From positions 1-64,000 of the forward strand of contig JAQWJE010000053.1 of assembly GCA_029248525.1 (NCBI GenBank): a stretch of DNA of 64,000 nucleotides, given 5' to 3'. Positions within the stretch are counted from its first letter, which is position 1. Every line of letters starts with the position of its first letter. This document shows, piece by piece, positions 19,406 to 28,761 of this stretch. The DNA comes from Candidatus Binatia bacterium (lineage in GTDB: Bacteria; Desulfobacterota; Binatia; UBA12015). A model generated the notes under the pieces. That model did no database searches and was not told where the DNA came from. It saw only the letters and a program-made list of their open reading frames with translations. The translations under genes were made by a program, and so were the position numbers.

Positions 19406-21103
19406 TTGACTTACGATCTGATTATTCGACGAGGTCTTATTGTTGACGGAACCGGCTCGGAGCCGTTCGTGGGAGACATTGCGGTTGCGGGGGATACCAT
19501 CGTGGCTATCGGTGACGTGGAGGGTGAGGCGAGGCGGGAGATCGACGCCGAAGGGCACGCGGTGACGCCGGGCTTTATCGATCTGCATACCCACCTTGAT
19601 GCGCAGGTCGGATGGGATCCCGCGCTGACGCCTGTCGTCTGGCATGGCGTCACGACGGCACTTCTCGGGAACTGCGGCGTGACATTTGCGCCTTGCAAAC
19701 CGGGCGATCGTGACGTGCTCGCGGGAATGATGGAATCCGTAGAAGATATTCCGGGAAAAACGATCCTCGAGGGATTGCCCTGGGATTGGGAAAGTTATGG
19801 CGAGTACCTCGACTCGCTGGAGAGGCTTGCGCCGGCCATTAACGTGGCCGGTCTGGTTGGCCACTGCGCGATCCGCACTTATGTGATGGGCGATCGAGCC
19901 GTCGACGGGGAACCGACGACTGACGAGATCGAAGAGATGGCAGCCTTGGTCGGGAAATCCGTTGCAGAGGGGGCCGTTGGTTTCTCGAGCAGCCGCTTGC
20001 TCGCCCATCGGATGCCGGACGGTCGCAGTATTCCGGGCACCTTCGCCAAGACCGATGAGATGGTCGCGATCGCCAAGGCGCTTGGTGAGAATAATGGGCT
20101 GGTGCAGAACGTTCTTGAATACACGCGATTCGCATCCGAGATGGAAATCCTGAGACAGCAGTCGCTGGCAGCCAAGACCCGAACCATTTTTACGGCGCCA
20201 CATATTCCCGGCTCGGAGGGCAAGGCTAGTGCCTATGAGGATTATGTCGAGGGGATGCGAGCCGAGGGCCTCGACGTGACGGCTCTGACCTTGCCGCGTT
20301 CGGGAGGATTCTTGTCGGGGCTCAAAACGAACATCATGGTGATGCCACCGGATACATTCGTTCCGGGTTCGATGACACCCGCATGGCTTGAACTCGTGGC
20401 GCTCGACTTCGAGGATCGCCTCGAAGCCATCCGGGACGAGAAGACTCGCGGCCAGCTGATCGAAGAAGCCAGGGGATCAAAGCTCGTCGATATGTTCGCG
20501 GTCAATTTCTATTCGCTGGATGATGGCGATGCGCCCGTTTACGACCATGACCCGAGCGCAAGCCTTCCGGCGCTAGCAAAGGAGGCCGGAGAGCATCCCG
20601 CAGAGACCTGGCTGCGAATCATGCTCGAAACCGATGGCGAGGCGCTTTTTCATGTTCGTTTCTTCAACCACGACTACGCGGCGGTCGAGAAGTTCCTGCA
20701 GAAGGATTGGGTCTTGCCCAGTCTCGGCGACGCGGGCGCGCATTTGACCCAGATTATCGACGCTGGTTGGCCGACTTTCATGCTGTCTCATTGGTGCCGT
20801 GAGAAAGGTACCTTCAGCCTGGCCGAGACGGTTCGGATGCTGACCAGTGCGCAGGCCCGCATTCTGGGATTCAGCGACCGAGGGACGCTGGCGGTCGGGA
20901 TGCGTGCCGATATCAACGTCATCAATACCGAGAAGGTTGTGGAGGCACAGCCGCGGCTGGTCAACGATTTTCCCGGTGGTGTGCCGCGATTGATCCAGAA
21001 GGCGCAGGGCTACCGTGCGACGATCTGTAACGGGAGTGTGATTGTGTCGGAAGGGGAAATTACTGGCGAGCGAGCCGGCAAGGTTCTGCGGAACAACGCC
21101 TGA
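19406..21103 (+). CDS. N-acyl-D-amino-acid deacylase / amidohydrolase family protein
   Basis: 565 residues from a TTG at 19406 placed by AAGGAGAA five bases upstream; the protein then starts TYDLIIRRGLIVDGTG, the usual N-terminus of this family. The metal site HTHLD is at about 70, the Cys ligand occurs in LLGNCGVTFAPC near 95, and VGHCAIR and the late GDAGAHL match D-aminoacylase-type amidohydrolases (the last Asp being the catalytic acid). Close homologues are annotated as D-aminoacylases or 'amidohydrolase 3' and their true substrates are mostly untested. Cytoplasmic, zinc-dependent hydrolysis of an N-acyl bond is the family expectation. Confidence 0.88.
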   Translation: MTYDLIIRRGLIVDGTGSEPFVGDIAVAGDTIVAIGDVEGEARREIDAEGHAVTPGFIDLHTHLDAQVGWDPALTPVVWHGVTTALLGNCGVTFAPCKPGDRDVLAGMMESVEDIPGKTILEGLPWDWESYGEYLDSLERLAPAINVAGLVGHCAIRTYVMGDRAVDGEPTTDEIEEMAALVGKSVAEGAVGFSSSRLLAHRMPDGRSIPGTFAKTDEMVAIAKALGENNGLVQNVLEYTRFASEMEILRQQSLAAKTRTIFTAPHIPGSEGKASAYEDYVEGMRAEGLDVTALTLPRSGGFLSGLKTNIMVMPPDTFVPGSMTPAWLELVALDFEDRLEAIRDEKTRGQLIEEARGSKLVDMFAVNFYSLDDGDAPVYDHDPSASLPALAKEAGEHPAETWLRIMLETDGEALFHVRFFNHDYAAVEKFLQKDWVLPSLGDAGAHLTQIIDAGWPTFMLSHWCREKGTFSLAETVRMLTSAQARILGFSDRGTLAVGMRADINVINTEKVVEAQPRLVNDFPGGVPRLIQKAQGYRATICNGSVIVSEGEITGERAGKVLRNNA

Positions 21104-21139
21104 GGTACGACTCCAAGGTAAGGCCTCGCCGAGCCTGGT

Positions 21140-22330
21140 TCAGTGCGTCGCGAACCACGCCTCGCTCTGTGAGCCTACGATCGCCACCAGATTCCCCATC
21201 GCGACGTTGACGTCCACGATATGCATGCCCCACTCTGGAGTGAGATCGCCGCCGATGTTGTCGGTCCGCGGGCCGGGATCGGCATTGACCCGGAGAGAGA
21301 GATAGGTGTAGTCCCCCTCGGTGACGCACTCCGAGGTCACCAGGCCGGGCAAGGAGACGTAGTCGACATCGAGCTGCGGAGGGTCTTCCAGGTCGTCCGC
21401 CCAAGCCAGGTCCGGGGCGGGGTTGCTGAACTGAGTTCCGTCAACGAGGCTGAAATAGGGTGTCAGCAAGCCGGCTCCACCGCTCAGGCTGGCTGGATTT
21501 GTGCACAGCGCCTGTTGGCCGTCCGCTCGGGCGCGTCCGAAGAGCGAACCGGCTGCAGGTGGCGAGGTGTGGCGAAACGATGCGTAGGAAATGACGCAGC
21601 CTGTCTGTTTGTCGCTGCGGCAGGCAGCCACGTTTGCGAAGCTGCCCCCGACGTCTTCGCCGACCGGGACCTGCACGCCGGACCCCAGCAGCAGCGCCGA
21701 TACCATCCGGTCTTGCAGCGCCGAGTTGGTGTCGATTTCCTCTCGGATCAAACGGCGGAGATGGCCAGCCCCCTGGGAGTGCCCCATTAATACGAAGGGA
21801 CGACCTTCGTTGAGGTTGGCCAGGTAATGCTTGAAAACATCGACCACATCACCGTAGGCCCGACCTGAAACCTCACTAGCGCCCGCGGTCAGGGTGCGTT
21901 GTCGATAGACCGGCGCGTAGACTTCGCAAACCTCACCAAAGCGGGCTGCCTGATTGCGAGTGGTGGCGATTTCCTCTGAGTAATTTCCGTCGAAAGGCGC
22001 GTTGCCCTCGGTCCCGAGTCGCACGGTGGGGTAGATGTAGAGACAATCGACTTCTGCATCGGCCAGAGCGACGTGGGCCACGATTTCGTAGCGCCCGTCG
22101 GCCTGAACGATCGCGGTGTCGAGATCGCGATCGCATTCGTCGCCGGGGAGACCTCGCTTGCACATCCAGTGGGCGTCATCCGCGTAGATATCGCTCGAGT
22201 AGCCCTCGTAGAAGATCTCACGCTGGACCTCCCCGCCGGATTTGGTGGTGCTGTCGTCTCCACAAGCCATCAGGCCGAGCATTCCCAACCCGACCAAGGG
22301 TCCGATCCAATTCCCTAACGAATTCCGCAT
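21140..22330 (-). CDS. DUF3089 lipoprotein (lipase-like)
   Basis: 396 residues. The lipoprotein signal ends LGMLGLMAC with Cys at 23. The DUF3089 alpha/beta hydrolase features are clear: VDCLYIYPTV, RFGEVCEVYAPVYRQ, AYGDVVDVFKHYL and the serine elbow MGHSQGAGHL near 190, then WGMHIVDVNVAMGNL at the end with the candidate catalytic His. The family is exported and probably hydrolyses lipids or esters. It converges with the deacylase gene (37 bp between stops). Third of five lipoprotein hydrolases in the window. Confidence 0.85.
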   Translation of the reverse strand: MRNSLGNWIGPLVGLGMLGLMACGDDSTTKSGGEVQREIFYEGYSSDIYADDAHWMCKRGLPGDECDRDLDTAIVQADGRYEIVAHVALADAEVDCLYIYPTVRLGTEGNAPFDGNYSEEIATTRNQAARFGEVCEVYAPVYRQRTLTAGASEVSGRAYGDVVDVFKHYLANLNEGRPFVLMGHSQGAGHLRRLIREEIDTNSALQDRMVSALLLGSGVQVPVGEDVGGSFANVAACRSDKQTGCVISYASFRHTSPPAAGSLFGRARADGQQALCTNPASLSGGAGLLTPYFSLVDGTQFSNPAPDLAWADDLEDPPQLDVDYVSLPGLVTSECVTEGDYTYLSLRVNADPGPRTDNIGGDLTPEWGMHIVDVNVAMGNLVAIVGSQSEAWFATH

Positions 22331-22376
22331 ACTTCGACGCTAGCGAAATCCGAGGAATGACATAAGCTTCTTCCTT

Positions 22377-22556
22377 CTATTTTTTCACACGGGGAGTTCG
22401 TCCTGAATGCTGGCGAGAGGCGACGCGGCTGGCCGGGGTATCCAGCGGAAATCCCCGTATGGTCGGGCCCCGATTCGTCTGATGCAGCGTAAGTAGATTT
22501 TGCTGAACGTCGTAGATGCGATCGGAGAGGGCCCTCTGACCAGCGGCTTCGCTCAT
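22377..22556 (-). CDS. Possible small protein, 59 residues
   Basis: An ATG at 22556 opens a 59-codon frame (MSEAAGQRALSDRIYDVQQN..., basic C-terminus RTPRVKK). No ribosome-binding site is evident and no family is recognised. It sits between the divergent DUF3089 and GST genes, so it may equally be chance. Confidence 0.25.
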   Translation of the reverse strand: MSEAAGQRALSDRIYDVQQNLLTLHQTNRGPTIRGFPLDTPASRVASRQHSGRTPRVKK

Positions 22557-22621
22557 GATTGAAACTTCGGAACTCCGCATCGGAGATCTGAACTCGTGGA
22601 TTTCAAAGAGAGAAGGAACGA

Positions 22622-23230
22622 ATGTTGAAGCTTCATTTTGCCCCTAACTCACGGGCTGGCCGTATCGTCTGGTTGTTGGAGGAACTTGGCCTCGACTATG
22701 AGGTGAATCGAATGGATTTTCATCCCAAGGATTTGAAGTCCGACGAGCACCGGGAACGGCATCCGCTGGGTCGGGTGCCGGTTCTCGATGACGGCGATGT
22801 TTCGATCTACGAATCGGGCGCCATTGTCGAATATGTGTTGGCGCGCCATGGCGACGGCGGTTTGAAGCCGGCCGTGGATTCTCCCGAGTTCCCCGAGTAT
22901 CTGCAGTGGTTTCACTATTGCGAGGGCATGGTCATGCCGCCCATGAATACGGTCGTGGTGCATACGATGCTGCTGCCCCCCGACCGTCGGGACGAAACCG
23001 TGCTCGGGCAAGCCAAGAAGCTTCTGGGGCGTGCGATCGCAGCCATCGACAAAGCCCTCGAGGGACGTGATTATCTGATCGGCGACTTCTCGGCAGCCGA
23101 TGTGATGCTAGGGCATTCGCTCTATATGTCGAACCGATTCGGGGAAGTCTCGGATGAAATGGCCAATATCAAAGCCTATCTGGGTCGGGTGGAGGCTCGT
23201 CCCGCGTTTCAGAAGGCGATCAGTTTGTAG
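22622..23230 (+). CDS. Glutathione S-transferase family protein
   Basis: 202 residues with AGAAGGAACGA before the ATG. The N-terminal thioredoxin-like domain has the family cis-Pro GRVPVLDDG and YESGAIVEYVLAR (residues 50-75), which binds the glutathione gamma-glutamyl part. The C-terminal helical domain has DYLIGDFSAADVMLG, the N-capping box. A Ser near residue 10 (APNSRAGR) is the likely glutathione-activating residue. It would conjugate or reduce electrophiles in the cytoplasm; the substrate is unknown. A second, unrelated GST-like gene is at 33428. Confidence 0.9.
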   Translation: MLKLHFAPNSRAGRIVWLLEELGLDYEVNRMDFHPKDLKSDEHRERHPLGRVPVLDDGDVSIYESGAIVEYVLARHGDGGLKPAVDSPEFPEYLQWFHYCEGMVMPPMNTVVVHTMLLPPDRRDETVLGQAKKLLGRAIAAIDKALEGRDYLIGDFSAADVMLGHSLYMSNRFGEVSDEMANIKAYLGRVEARPAFQKAISL

Positions 23231-23312
23231 CCATCGATGAGCGGATTCCGGGGACGGGGGCCGGCAACAGGCTTTTGGCGAATCCGGTCTTGAGCAGTTA
23301 ACCAAGGACACG

Positions 23313-24698
23313 GTGCCTCCTGACGCGAATACCCCGCAGGGTGCGAGCTCGACTGCCACCGGGAAAAGGGAAGGGCCGCTGCCTTTGGGGGTATCGATGG
23401 CCTACGGCCCACCGGTGGTGGGCGCAGCGTCGATGCTTTTTTTCGCGCAATTCTATTTCCTCAACTTCGCGACAGACGTGTTGTTGCTGTCGCCAGCCCT
23501 GATTGGTGGAATTTTTGCACTCGGCCGATTGTGGGATGCCCTGACCGATCCGCTCGTGGGGACGTGGAGCGACCGGACGCGGTCGCGTCTGGGGCGACGT
23601 CGTCCATGGCTTTTCGCGAGTACGCCGCTGCTCTTGCTCACCTTTGCGATGTTGTTTCTCCCGCCGGCGGGGCTCTCCGAGGGGCTGACCCTGATCTGGA
23701 TCACGATCGGTTTATTCAGCTTCTACACCGCTCTCACCGCCTATCTCGTGCCCAGCCAGGCGCTCGGTGCCGAATTGACCGATGACCATCACGACAGATC
23801 GCGGGTATTCGGTTTGCGCGGCGCCTTCTTCACGATGGGCATGGTCTATGCGTTTGGCGGGATGCAATACGTGATCAACGCGTCAGATCCACGTGCAGCG
23901 CTCGGACCGGTGGTCGCCGTCGGGCTGGGGCTCGGCCTCCTGCTGCTGATACCGCCCCTGCTGGTGAAGGAGCGGGAGGAATTTCAGGGCCGCGGTTCGC
24001 CGCATCCTCTTCAGGCGATGCGGGATGTCCTGCGCAATCCTCATGCGCGTTTGCTGCTTTTCGTTCAATTTGTCGAGATGGCTGGCGCCGGGGTGCTCGG
24101 CATCCTGTCTCCTTATATGATGAAGTACATCCTGAAGCGGCCCGACCTCGTCGGAATTCTTCCGGCAATTTTCGTGGTCTTCAGCGTGGCGTCGATTCCC
24201 GTATGGGTCCGCTTGATGCGGAAGTACGGCAAGCGGAATGTCTGGGTCGTTTCGATGGTCTTGTTTGCGTTCAGTTTCGGGGCGATCGCATTTGTGGAGC
24301 CCGGACAGTGGCAATGGATGGCTGGACTTCTTTTGATCGCCGGGACCGCGGCTGGCTGCGGCGCGGCCGCGGGGCCCTCGATTCTGGCCGACGTGATCGA
24401 CTATGATGAGTTCCTGACCGGGGAGCGCAAGGAGGGCGCCTACTCGGCGGCCTGGGGCTTCTCGATCAAATCCGCGAACGCGGTGATCATCTCTGTCACA
24501 GGTTTCGCGCTTGCGCTGGCTGGCTTCGAACCCAATGCGGAGCAGTCTTATCAAGCCGAGTTCACGCTCCGGGCACTCTTTGGTGGGTTGCCGTTCGTTC
24601 TTTATATAGCCGGCGCTTTCCTGTTCTCGCGTTTCCAACTGAACGAAACCGAGTACGCGAAGATCCGTCTCGATCTCGATCGCCGCCGCGAGCCTTGA
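23313..24698 (+). CDS. MFS transporter, GPH (MelB-like) sugar/cation symporter family
   Basis: 461 residues from a GTG with AAGGACA upstream; 12 predicted helices. Family landmarks are GRLWDALTDPLVGTWSDRT (the Na+-site Asp residues of MelB lie here) and RLGRRRPWLFASTP near residue 95, and ADVIDYDEFLTGERKEG after helix 10. GPH transporters co-transport sugars, glucuronides or other small molecules with H+ or Na+. No sugar-metabolic genes are adjacent; the next gene is a TonB receptor, so the pair may import one substrate across outer and inner membranes (inference from order alone). Confidence 0.88.
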   Translation: MPPDANTPQGASSTATGKREGPLPLGVSMAYGPPVVGAASMLFFAQFYFLNFATDVLLLSPALIGGIFALGRLWDALTDPLVGTWSDRTRSRLGRRRPWLFASTPLLLLTFAMLFLPPAGLSEGLTLIWITIGLFSFYTALTAYLVPSQALGAELTDDHHDRSRVFGLRGAFFTMGMVYAFGGMQYVINASDPRAALGPVVAVGLGLGLLLLIPPLLVKEREEFQGRGSPHPLQAMRDVLRNPHARLLLFVQFVEMAGAGVLGILSPYMMKYILKRPDLVGILPAIFVVFSVASIPVWVRLMRKYGKRNVWVVSMVLFAFSFGAIAFVEPGQWQWMAGLLLIAGTAAGCGAAAGPSILADVIDYDEFLTGERKEGAYSAAWGFSIKSANAVIISVTGFALALAGFEPNAEQSYQAEFTLRALFGGLPFVLYIAGAFLFSRFQLNETEYAKIRLDLDRRREP

Positions 24699-24828
24699 CG
24701 TGCGGGCAGTTGCTCAGAAGCGTCGGGTTTGACGAATGCCGTGCGCTTGGGCCAAAAAGGGACGTCTTTTATTCTAATTTCGTCAGCCACTGTCGAGGAT
24801 CGTTTCGGTCGTCGATCACGGAGATCCA

Positions 24829-27288
24829 ATGCTCGCCAAATCACTTTTCCCGACGATTCTTGTCGCCACCCTCATCCTGCCCAATGCGGTGGCGAATGCC
24901 CAGCCCGCGGCGCCCAGCGAATTTCTCGATTCGGTCATCGAGGGGCAGCCGTCGACAGGTGGCGTCGCTTCCGAAGATGATGCTCTCGACGCGCAGGCGG
25001 CACGTCTTGCCGAAGGGGAGCAGGTCCCCGGGGTTTCCCGCCAGGCCGCAACGGAGATCGAGCAAATCGTGGTGAGCGCCCGGAAGCGGACCGAGTTGCT
25101 CGAGGATACACCGCTTTCGGTAACCGCGCTCGGTGAGGACTTTCTCCGCGAAACCGGCACAACGCGGCTGGACGAGATCAAGAATTTCGTCCCGAACCTC
25201 CAGATCATCACCGGTCGCGCCGGACAGGATGCCATTGTCCGCATCCGTGGGGTGGGCACAGCCACCGGCGAGATCGCCTTTGACCCCGGTGTCGGGATCT
25301 ACGTTGATGGTGTGTTTCTTCCCCGGTCGCTGGGGTCCCTTGTGCAGGTTTTGGATGTGGCTCAGATCGAAGTCTTACGTGGCCCTCAGGGAACGCTTTT
25401 CGGGAAAAATACCATTGGTGGCGCGATCAATATCACCACGGTGAAGCCGAGCGAGGAACTTGAGGGTTTCGCTCTGGTACGCCCCGGTAACTTTGGTCGA
25501 ATCGATACGCAGGCCATCCTCAACTTGCCCATCGATATTGGCTGGCTCGAGGACAAGCTCTTTACTCGCTTGACCTTCGGTTCGAGCAACGACAACGGCT
25601 ATACCTACAATCGCACTCTCGACCGAAACTGGTCGAATCGCGGAAACTACTCTTTCCTGGGCAGTCTGCGTTTCCTGCCGACAGATTCTGTCACGATCGA
25701 TATCAGTGGTACGTGGGGCAAGACGCATACTCGCCCGAAGGGCGGAAATTGCCGCTTCATCGAGTCGACGGTTGCACAGGCTCTTTTGTATCCCTCCTAC
25801 AAGGAGGCCTGCGAGGAGTCCGGTGAACTCGGGGGCGTGTATCAATTCGAGGCGGACACCACGAGCTTCTTTGATATTGCAAGCTACGGAACGTGGGGCA
25901 CGATCTCGTGGGACGCCGGCGACCTTGGCCCGATCCGGGACCTGACCTTGAAGTCGATCACCTCCTGGCGCGAGCAGCGTCCCAGCACCCGACAGGATCT
26001 GGATATGAGTCGTGAGCTCGTCCTGAATCTAGCTCTGACCGAAGGCGGGCTGGACGGTTCGACCGCCGGGTTCCAGCAGCAGTTCAGCCAGGAGCTTCAG
26101 GCGAATGCCAGCGCACTGGACGAACGTCTGCAGATGGTCGGCGGCGTGTTCGGATTCTGGGAGAAGGGGGATATGCCTTTCGTGACGTACTCCGAGCCCG
26201 AGTCGACGTTCATTCCGGTAAGCCCCATCAATGTCGAAAGCCAGTCGCGAACGGACAATTGGAACTGGGCACTCTACGGACAGGGCACGCTGGATGTCAC
26301 CGAGTGGCTCAGTCTGACCGGCGGGCTTCGCTACACGCAGGAAAAGAAAGGTGCGTCTCAGCAAAACACCAACCGCGGGACTGGCGAGGCTGACCCGCCT
26401 TACAGCGGTCGCGTTGTCTATGAGGCATGGACTCCCATGGGGTCGATCGCCATGACAGTTCCGGACGCCTTGCTGGACGGGACTGAAGTAGACCATCTGC
26501 TGGGCTATTTCACATACTCCCGGGGCTTCAAGGGCGGTGGCTTCAATGCGATCGTCAACCTCGACGTCACCGAGCTGGAGCCGTTTGCGCCTGAGTATCT
26601 CGACTCTTTCGAGGTGGGAGTGAAAACGGTTGCTTTCGACCGGCGGCTGGTCGTGAATATGGCGGCGTTTGTCGGAGAGTACAAAGACAAGCAAGAGTCC
26701 TCGATGCGTGTGAACAACGATCCTGAAGATCTGGACGTCCAGCGCCTGACCCAAAACGCGGCGTCGGCAACAACACGCGGTATCGAGCTTGATATCTTTG
26801 CCATGCCTTTGCCTGGACTGCAGATTACCGGATCGATCGGCCTTCTCGACGCACGCTATAACTCGTTCCCCGATGCGATCAGCGAGCTGAACAATGAAGA
26901 GACCGTCAACCGGGCTGGCCAGCCCTTCTTCGATGTCCCGCAGATGCAGACCCATATCGGCGCGCAGTTTTCCCTGCCTCTCGACCTCGGCGGGCCGGAG
27001 TGGATGGTCGGCTGGGTCACGCCGAGGATCGACTGGTCCTATACAAGCGCGATCACGTTCGGGGGCGAGGAACTTCCCTACGCGACGCAGGGCGGGGTCA
27101 ACCTGCTCGCGGCCCGCTTGTCCTACGGATTTATGGACAACAGGGCTCAGGTGGCTGTTTGGGGCAAGAATCTTCTCGACAAGCGATATTTCGGAGCGAA
27201 GAATTCCTGGGCTAATCTCTTCGGGAGCGTGATCCGTTACTACGAGCCACCGCTGACCTTCGGCGCCGAGCTCTCTTATCGATTCTGA
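24829..27288 (+). CDS. TonB-dependent outer-membrane receptor
   Basis: 819 residues: signal peptide to about 24, an extended ~60-residue segment, then a TonB-box-like EIEQIVVSARKR (near 75), the plug domain with RIRGVGTATGE, GIYVDGVFLPRS and EVLRGPQGTLFGKNTIGGAINI, and a 22-strand barrel ending in a Phe (ELSYRF). Such receptors import siderophores, cobalamin, carbohydrates or hydrophobic compounds with energy from TonB-ExbBD. The sequence resembles the large 'iron complex receptor' group common in degraders of hydrophobic compounds, in which iron is often not the substrate. It follows the GPH transporter after 130 bp. Confidence 0.95.
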   Translation: MLAKSLFPTILVATLILPNAVANAQPAAPSEFLDSVIEGQPSTGGVASEDDALDAQAARLAEGEQVPGVSRQAATEIEQIVVSARKRTELLEDTPLSVTALGEDFLRETGTTRLDEIKNFVPNLQIITGRAGQDAIVRIRGVGTATGEIAFDPGVGIYVDGVFLPRSLGSLVQVLDVAQIEVLRGPQGTLFGKNTIGGAINITTVKPSEELEGFALVRPGNFGRIDTQAILNLPIDIGWLEDKLFTRLTFGSSNDNGYTYNRTLDRNWSNRGNYSFLGSLRFLPTDSVTIDISGTWGKTHTRPKGGNCRFIESTVAQALLYPSYKEACEESGELGGVYQFEADTTSFFDIASYGTWGTISWDAGDLGPIRDLTLKSITSWREQRPSTRQDLDMSRELVLNLALTEGGLDGSTAGFQQQFSQELQANASALDERLQMVGGVFGFWEKGDMPFVTYSEPESTFIPVSPINVESQSRTDNWNWALYGQGTLDVTEWLSLTGGLRYTQEKKGASQQNTNRGTGEADPPYSGRVVYEAWTPMGSIAMTVPDALLDGTEVDHLLGYFTYSRGFKGGGFNAIVNLDVTELEPFAPEYLDSFEVGVKTVAFDRRLVVNMAAFVGEYKDKQESSMRVNNDPEDLDVQRLTQNAASATTRGIELDIFAMPLPGLQITGSIGLLDARYNSFPDAISELNNEETVNRAGQPFFDVPQMQTHIGAQFSLPLDLGGPEWMVGWVTPRIDWSYTSAITFGGEELPYATQGGVNLLAARLSYGFMDNRAQVAVWGKNLLDKRYFGAKNSWANLFGSVIRYYEPPLTFGAELSYRF

Positions 27289-27327
27289 TTTTCGTTCGAC
27301 AAGCTGATTGTGCAGGAAAGGTTTCTG

Positions 27328-27720
27328 ATGAATCATCCTTACGCAGAACTGCTCGGGTTCGAAGTGGAAGATTCGGGTGACGGCCGCAGTACCTGTCGCC
27401 TGAGTGTAGCCGAATCCCACTACAATCCGCTCGGTGTGGTGCATGGCGGGGTTTTGTACTCCCTTGCCGATACCGGAATGGGTGCCGCTCTTTTCCCCAG
27501 TCTCCAGCCCGGCGAAATCTGCGCTACCATTGAGATTAAAATGAACTATTACCGACCCGTCCGGTCGGGAGAAATTCGCTGCCTCACCGAAGTTCTGTAT
27601 CAAGGCAAACGGGTCGCCAACCTTGAATCCTCTCTCTACGTCGAGGGCCGTCTGGTGGGTAAGGCCAATGGAAGCTACTCGATCTTCAGGCTGGAGAAAA
27701 AACCGGAGGCCGGGCAATAG
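27328..27720 (+). CDS. PaaI-type hotdog thioesterase
   Basis: 130 residues from the ATG at 27328 (GGAAAGG upstream; a GTG at 27310 is less likely). The hotdog core is typical: YNPLGVVHGGVLYSLADTGMGAA, with the HGG motif and the catalytic acid in the ADT segment, and KMNYYRPVRSGEI later. It hydrolyses acyl-CoA, often phenylacyl or short-chain esters. It lies 39 bp after the TonB receptor, close enough for one transcript. Confidence 0.88.
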   Translation: MNHPYAELLGFEVEDSGDGRSTCRLSVAESHYNPLGVVHGGVLYSLADTGMGAALFPSLQPGEICATIEIKMNYYRPVRSGEIRCLTEVLYQGKRVANLESSLYVEGRLVGKANGSYSIFRLEKKPEAGQ

Positions 27721-27838
27721 TGCCAGAGATGCCCTTTGCGCGGGGCATACGATCCCAAACGGGAAGGATCCGTTGTTGTATCGTTCGCCTCCGTAGGCGA
27801 TCTATGAGAATTTTTTGTTCAAGGTAGCGGGGGGTGTT

Positions 27839-28687
27839 GTGGGTCTGATTGTCAAAAAGCAGGGTGGGCTTTTGGGGGCTCGTGTCGAGGGAGTCGATTT
27901 TTCGAAACCTTTGACAGGAGAAGTCCTCGAGGAGATCGCCGACGCTCTTCACGCGCATCAAGTGATCTCGATGTCGGCAAGGGAGATGACGCCGGAGCAA
28001 CATGTCGAAATCGCGCAGCACTTTGGAGAGCTGGAACTCCACGCCACCGACCAATTCGCGGTCGACGAGAATGCATCACATATAACGGTCGTGGACTCGG
28101 AGGCTGGTCATCGGGCCGACTCCTGGCACGCGGACGAGACGTTTCTGGAGGAGCCGCCGCTTGTGAATGTGCTGCACGGCAAGGTCATTCCCGAAGCTGG
28201 CGGAGACACGGCATTTCGCAGCACGGCTGCCGCATATGATGCCCTCTCTGAGAAAATGAAATACCTGATCGATGACCTGAACTCGATCCACGACTACGGC
28301 CACCTCTACGAGATGGGTTGGCGGAGCGGAATACCGCTGGCGCCGCAGATGGGGGAGGCGCTCGTGAAGGGATTGCTCCACTCGCATCCACTGGTTCGCA
28401 CCCATCCGGTCACGGGCCGCAAGTGGCTCACGATCAACCCGACCTACACGCGTTTTGTCGAGGGGCTTCCGCCTGCCGAGGGCGAGGCCATCCTGGCGAT
28501 GCTGCTCGCACACCTGCAAAAGCCCGAGTTCGGCTTCCGATATTCGTGGCAAGAGGGTGATTTGCTGATGTGGGATCAACAAGCGGTTCAGCATTATGCC
28601 GTGAACGACTTCGAGGGCCGTCGATTGGTTCACCGAATCGCGGTTTTACGGTCGGCCGCAACCTACAAGGGCATCAAGACAGTTTGA
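27839..28687 (+). CDS. TauD/TfdA-family Fe(II)/2-oxoglutarate dioxygenase
   Basis: 282 residues from a GTG at 27839, preceded by GGGGGG; a TTG at 27815 is possible. The iron ligands are SWHADETF (HxD near residue 100) and the His of VQHYAVNDF near 255, with the 2-oxoglutarate-binding Arg in LVHRIAV. Members oxidise taurine, 2,4-D, alkyl sulfates or other carboxylates and sulfonates with O2. The substrate cannot be named; nearby thioesterase, SDR and hydratase genes suggest carbon catabolism rather than sulfur scavenging. Confidence 0.88.
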   Translation: MGLIVKKQGGLLGARVEGVDFSKPLTGEVLEEIADALHAHQVISMSAREMTPEQHVEIAQHFGELELHATDQFAVDENASHITVVDSEAGHRADSWHADETFLEEPPLVNVLHGKVIPEAGGDTAFRSTAAAYDALSEKMKYLIDDLNSIHDYGHLYEMGWRSGIPLAPQMGEALVKGLLHSHPLVRTHPVTGRKWLTINPTYTRFVEGLPPAEGEAILAMLLAHLQKPEFGFRYSWQEGDLLMWDQQAVQHYAVNDFEGRRLVHRIAVLRSAATYKGIKTV

Positions 28688-28761
28688 GATGGTAGGCCGT
28701 CGACGCCAGCGGGGTGGATCGGGCAGGATTCCATGAGGGCGAACTCGCATCGGAAAGCTGT

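Noticed and set aside
26029-27717. A 562-codon minus-strand open frame across the TonB receptor and thioesterase genes.
   Set aside because: Antisense to two clear genes; its translation has no recognisable motif.
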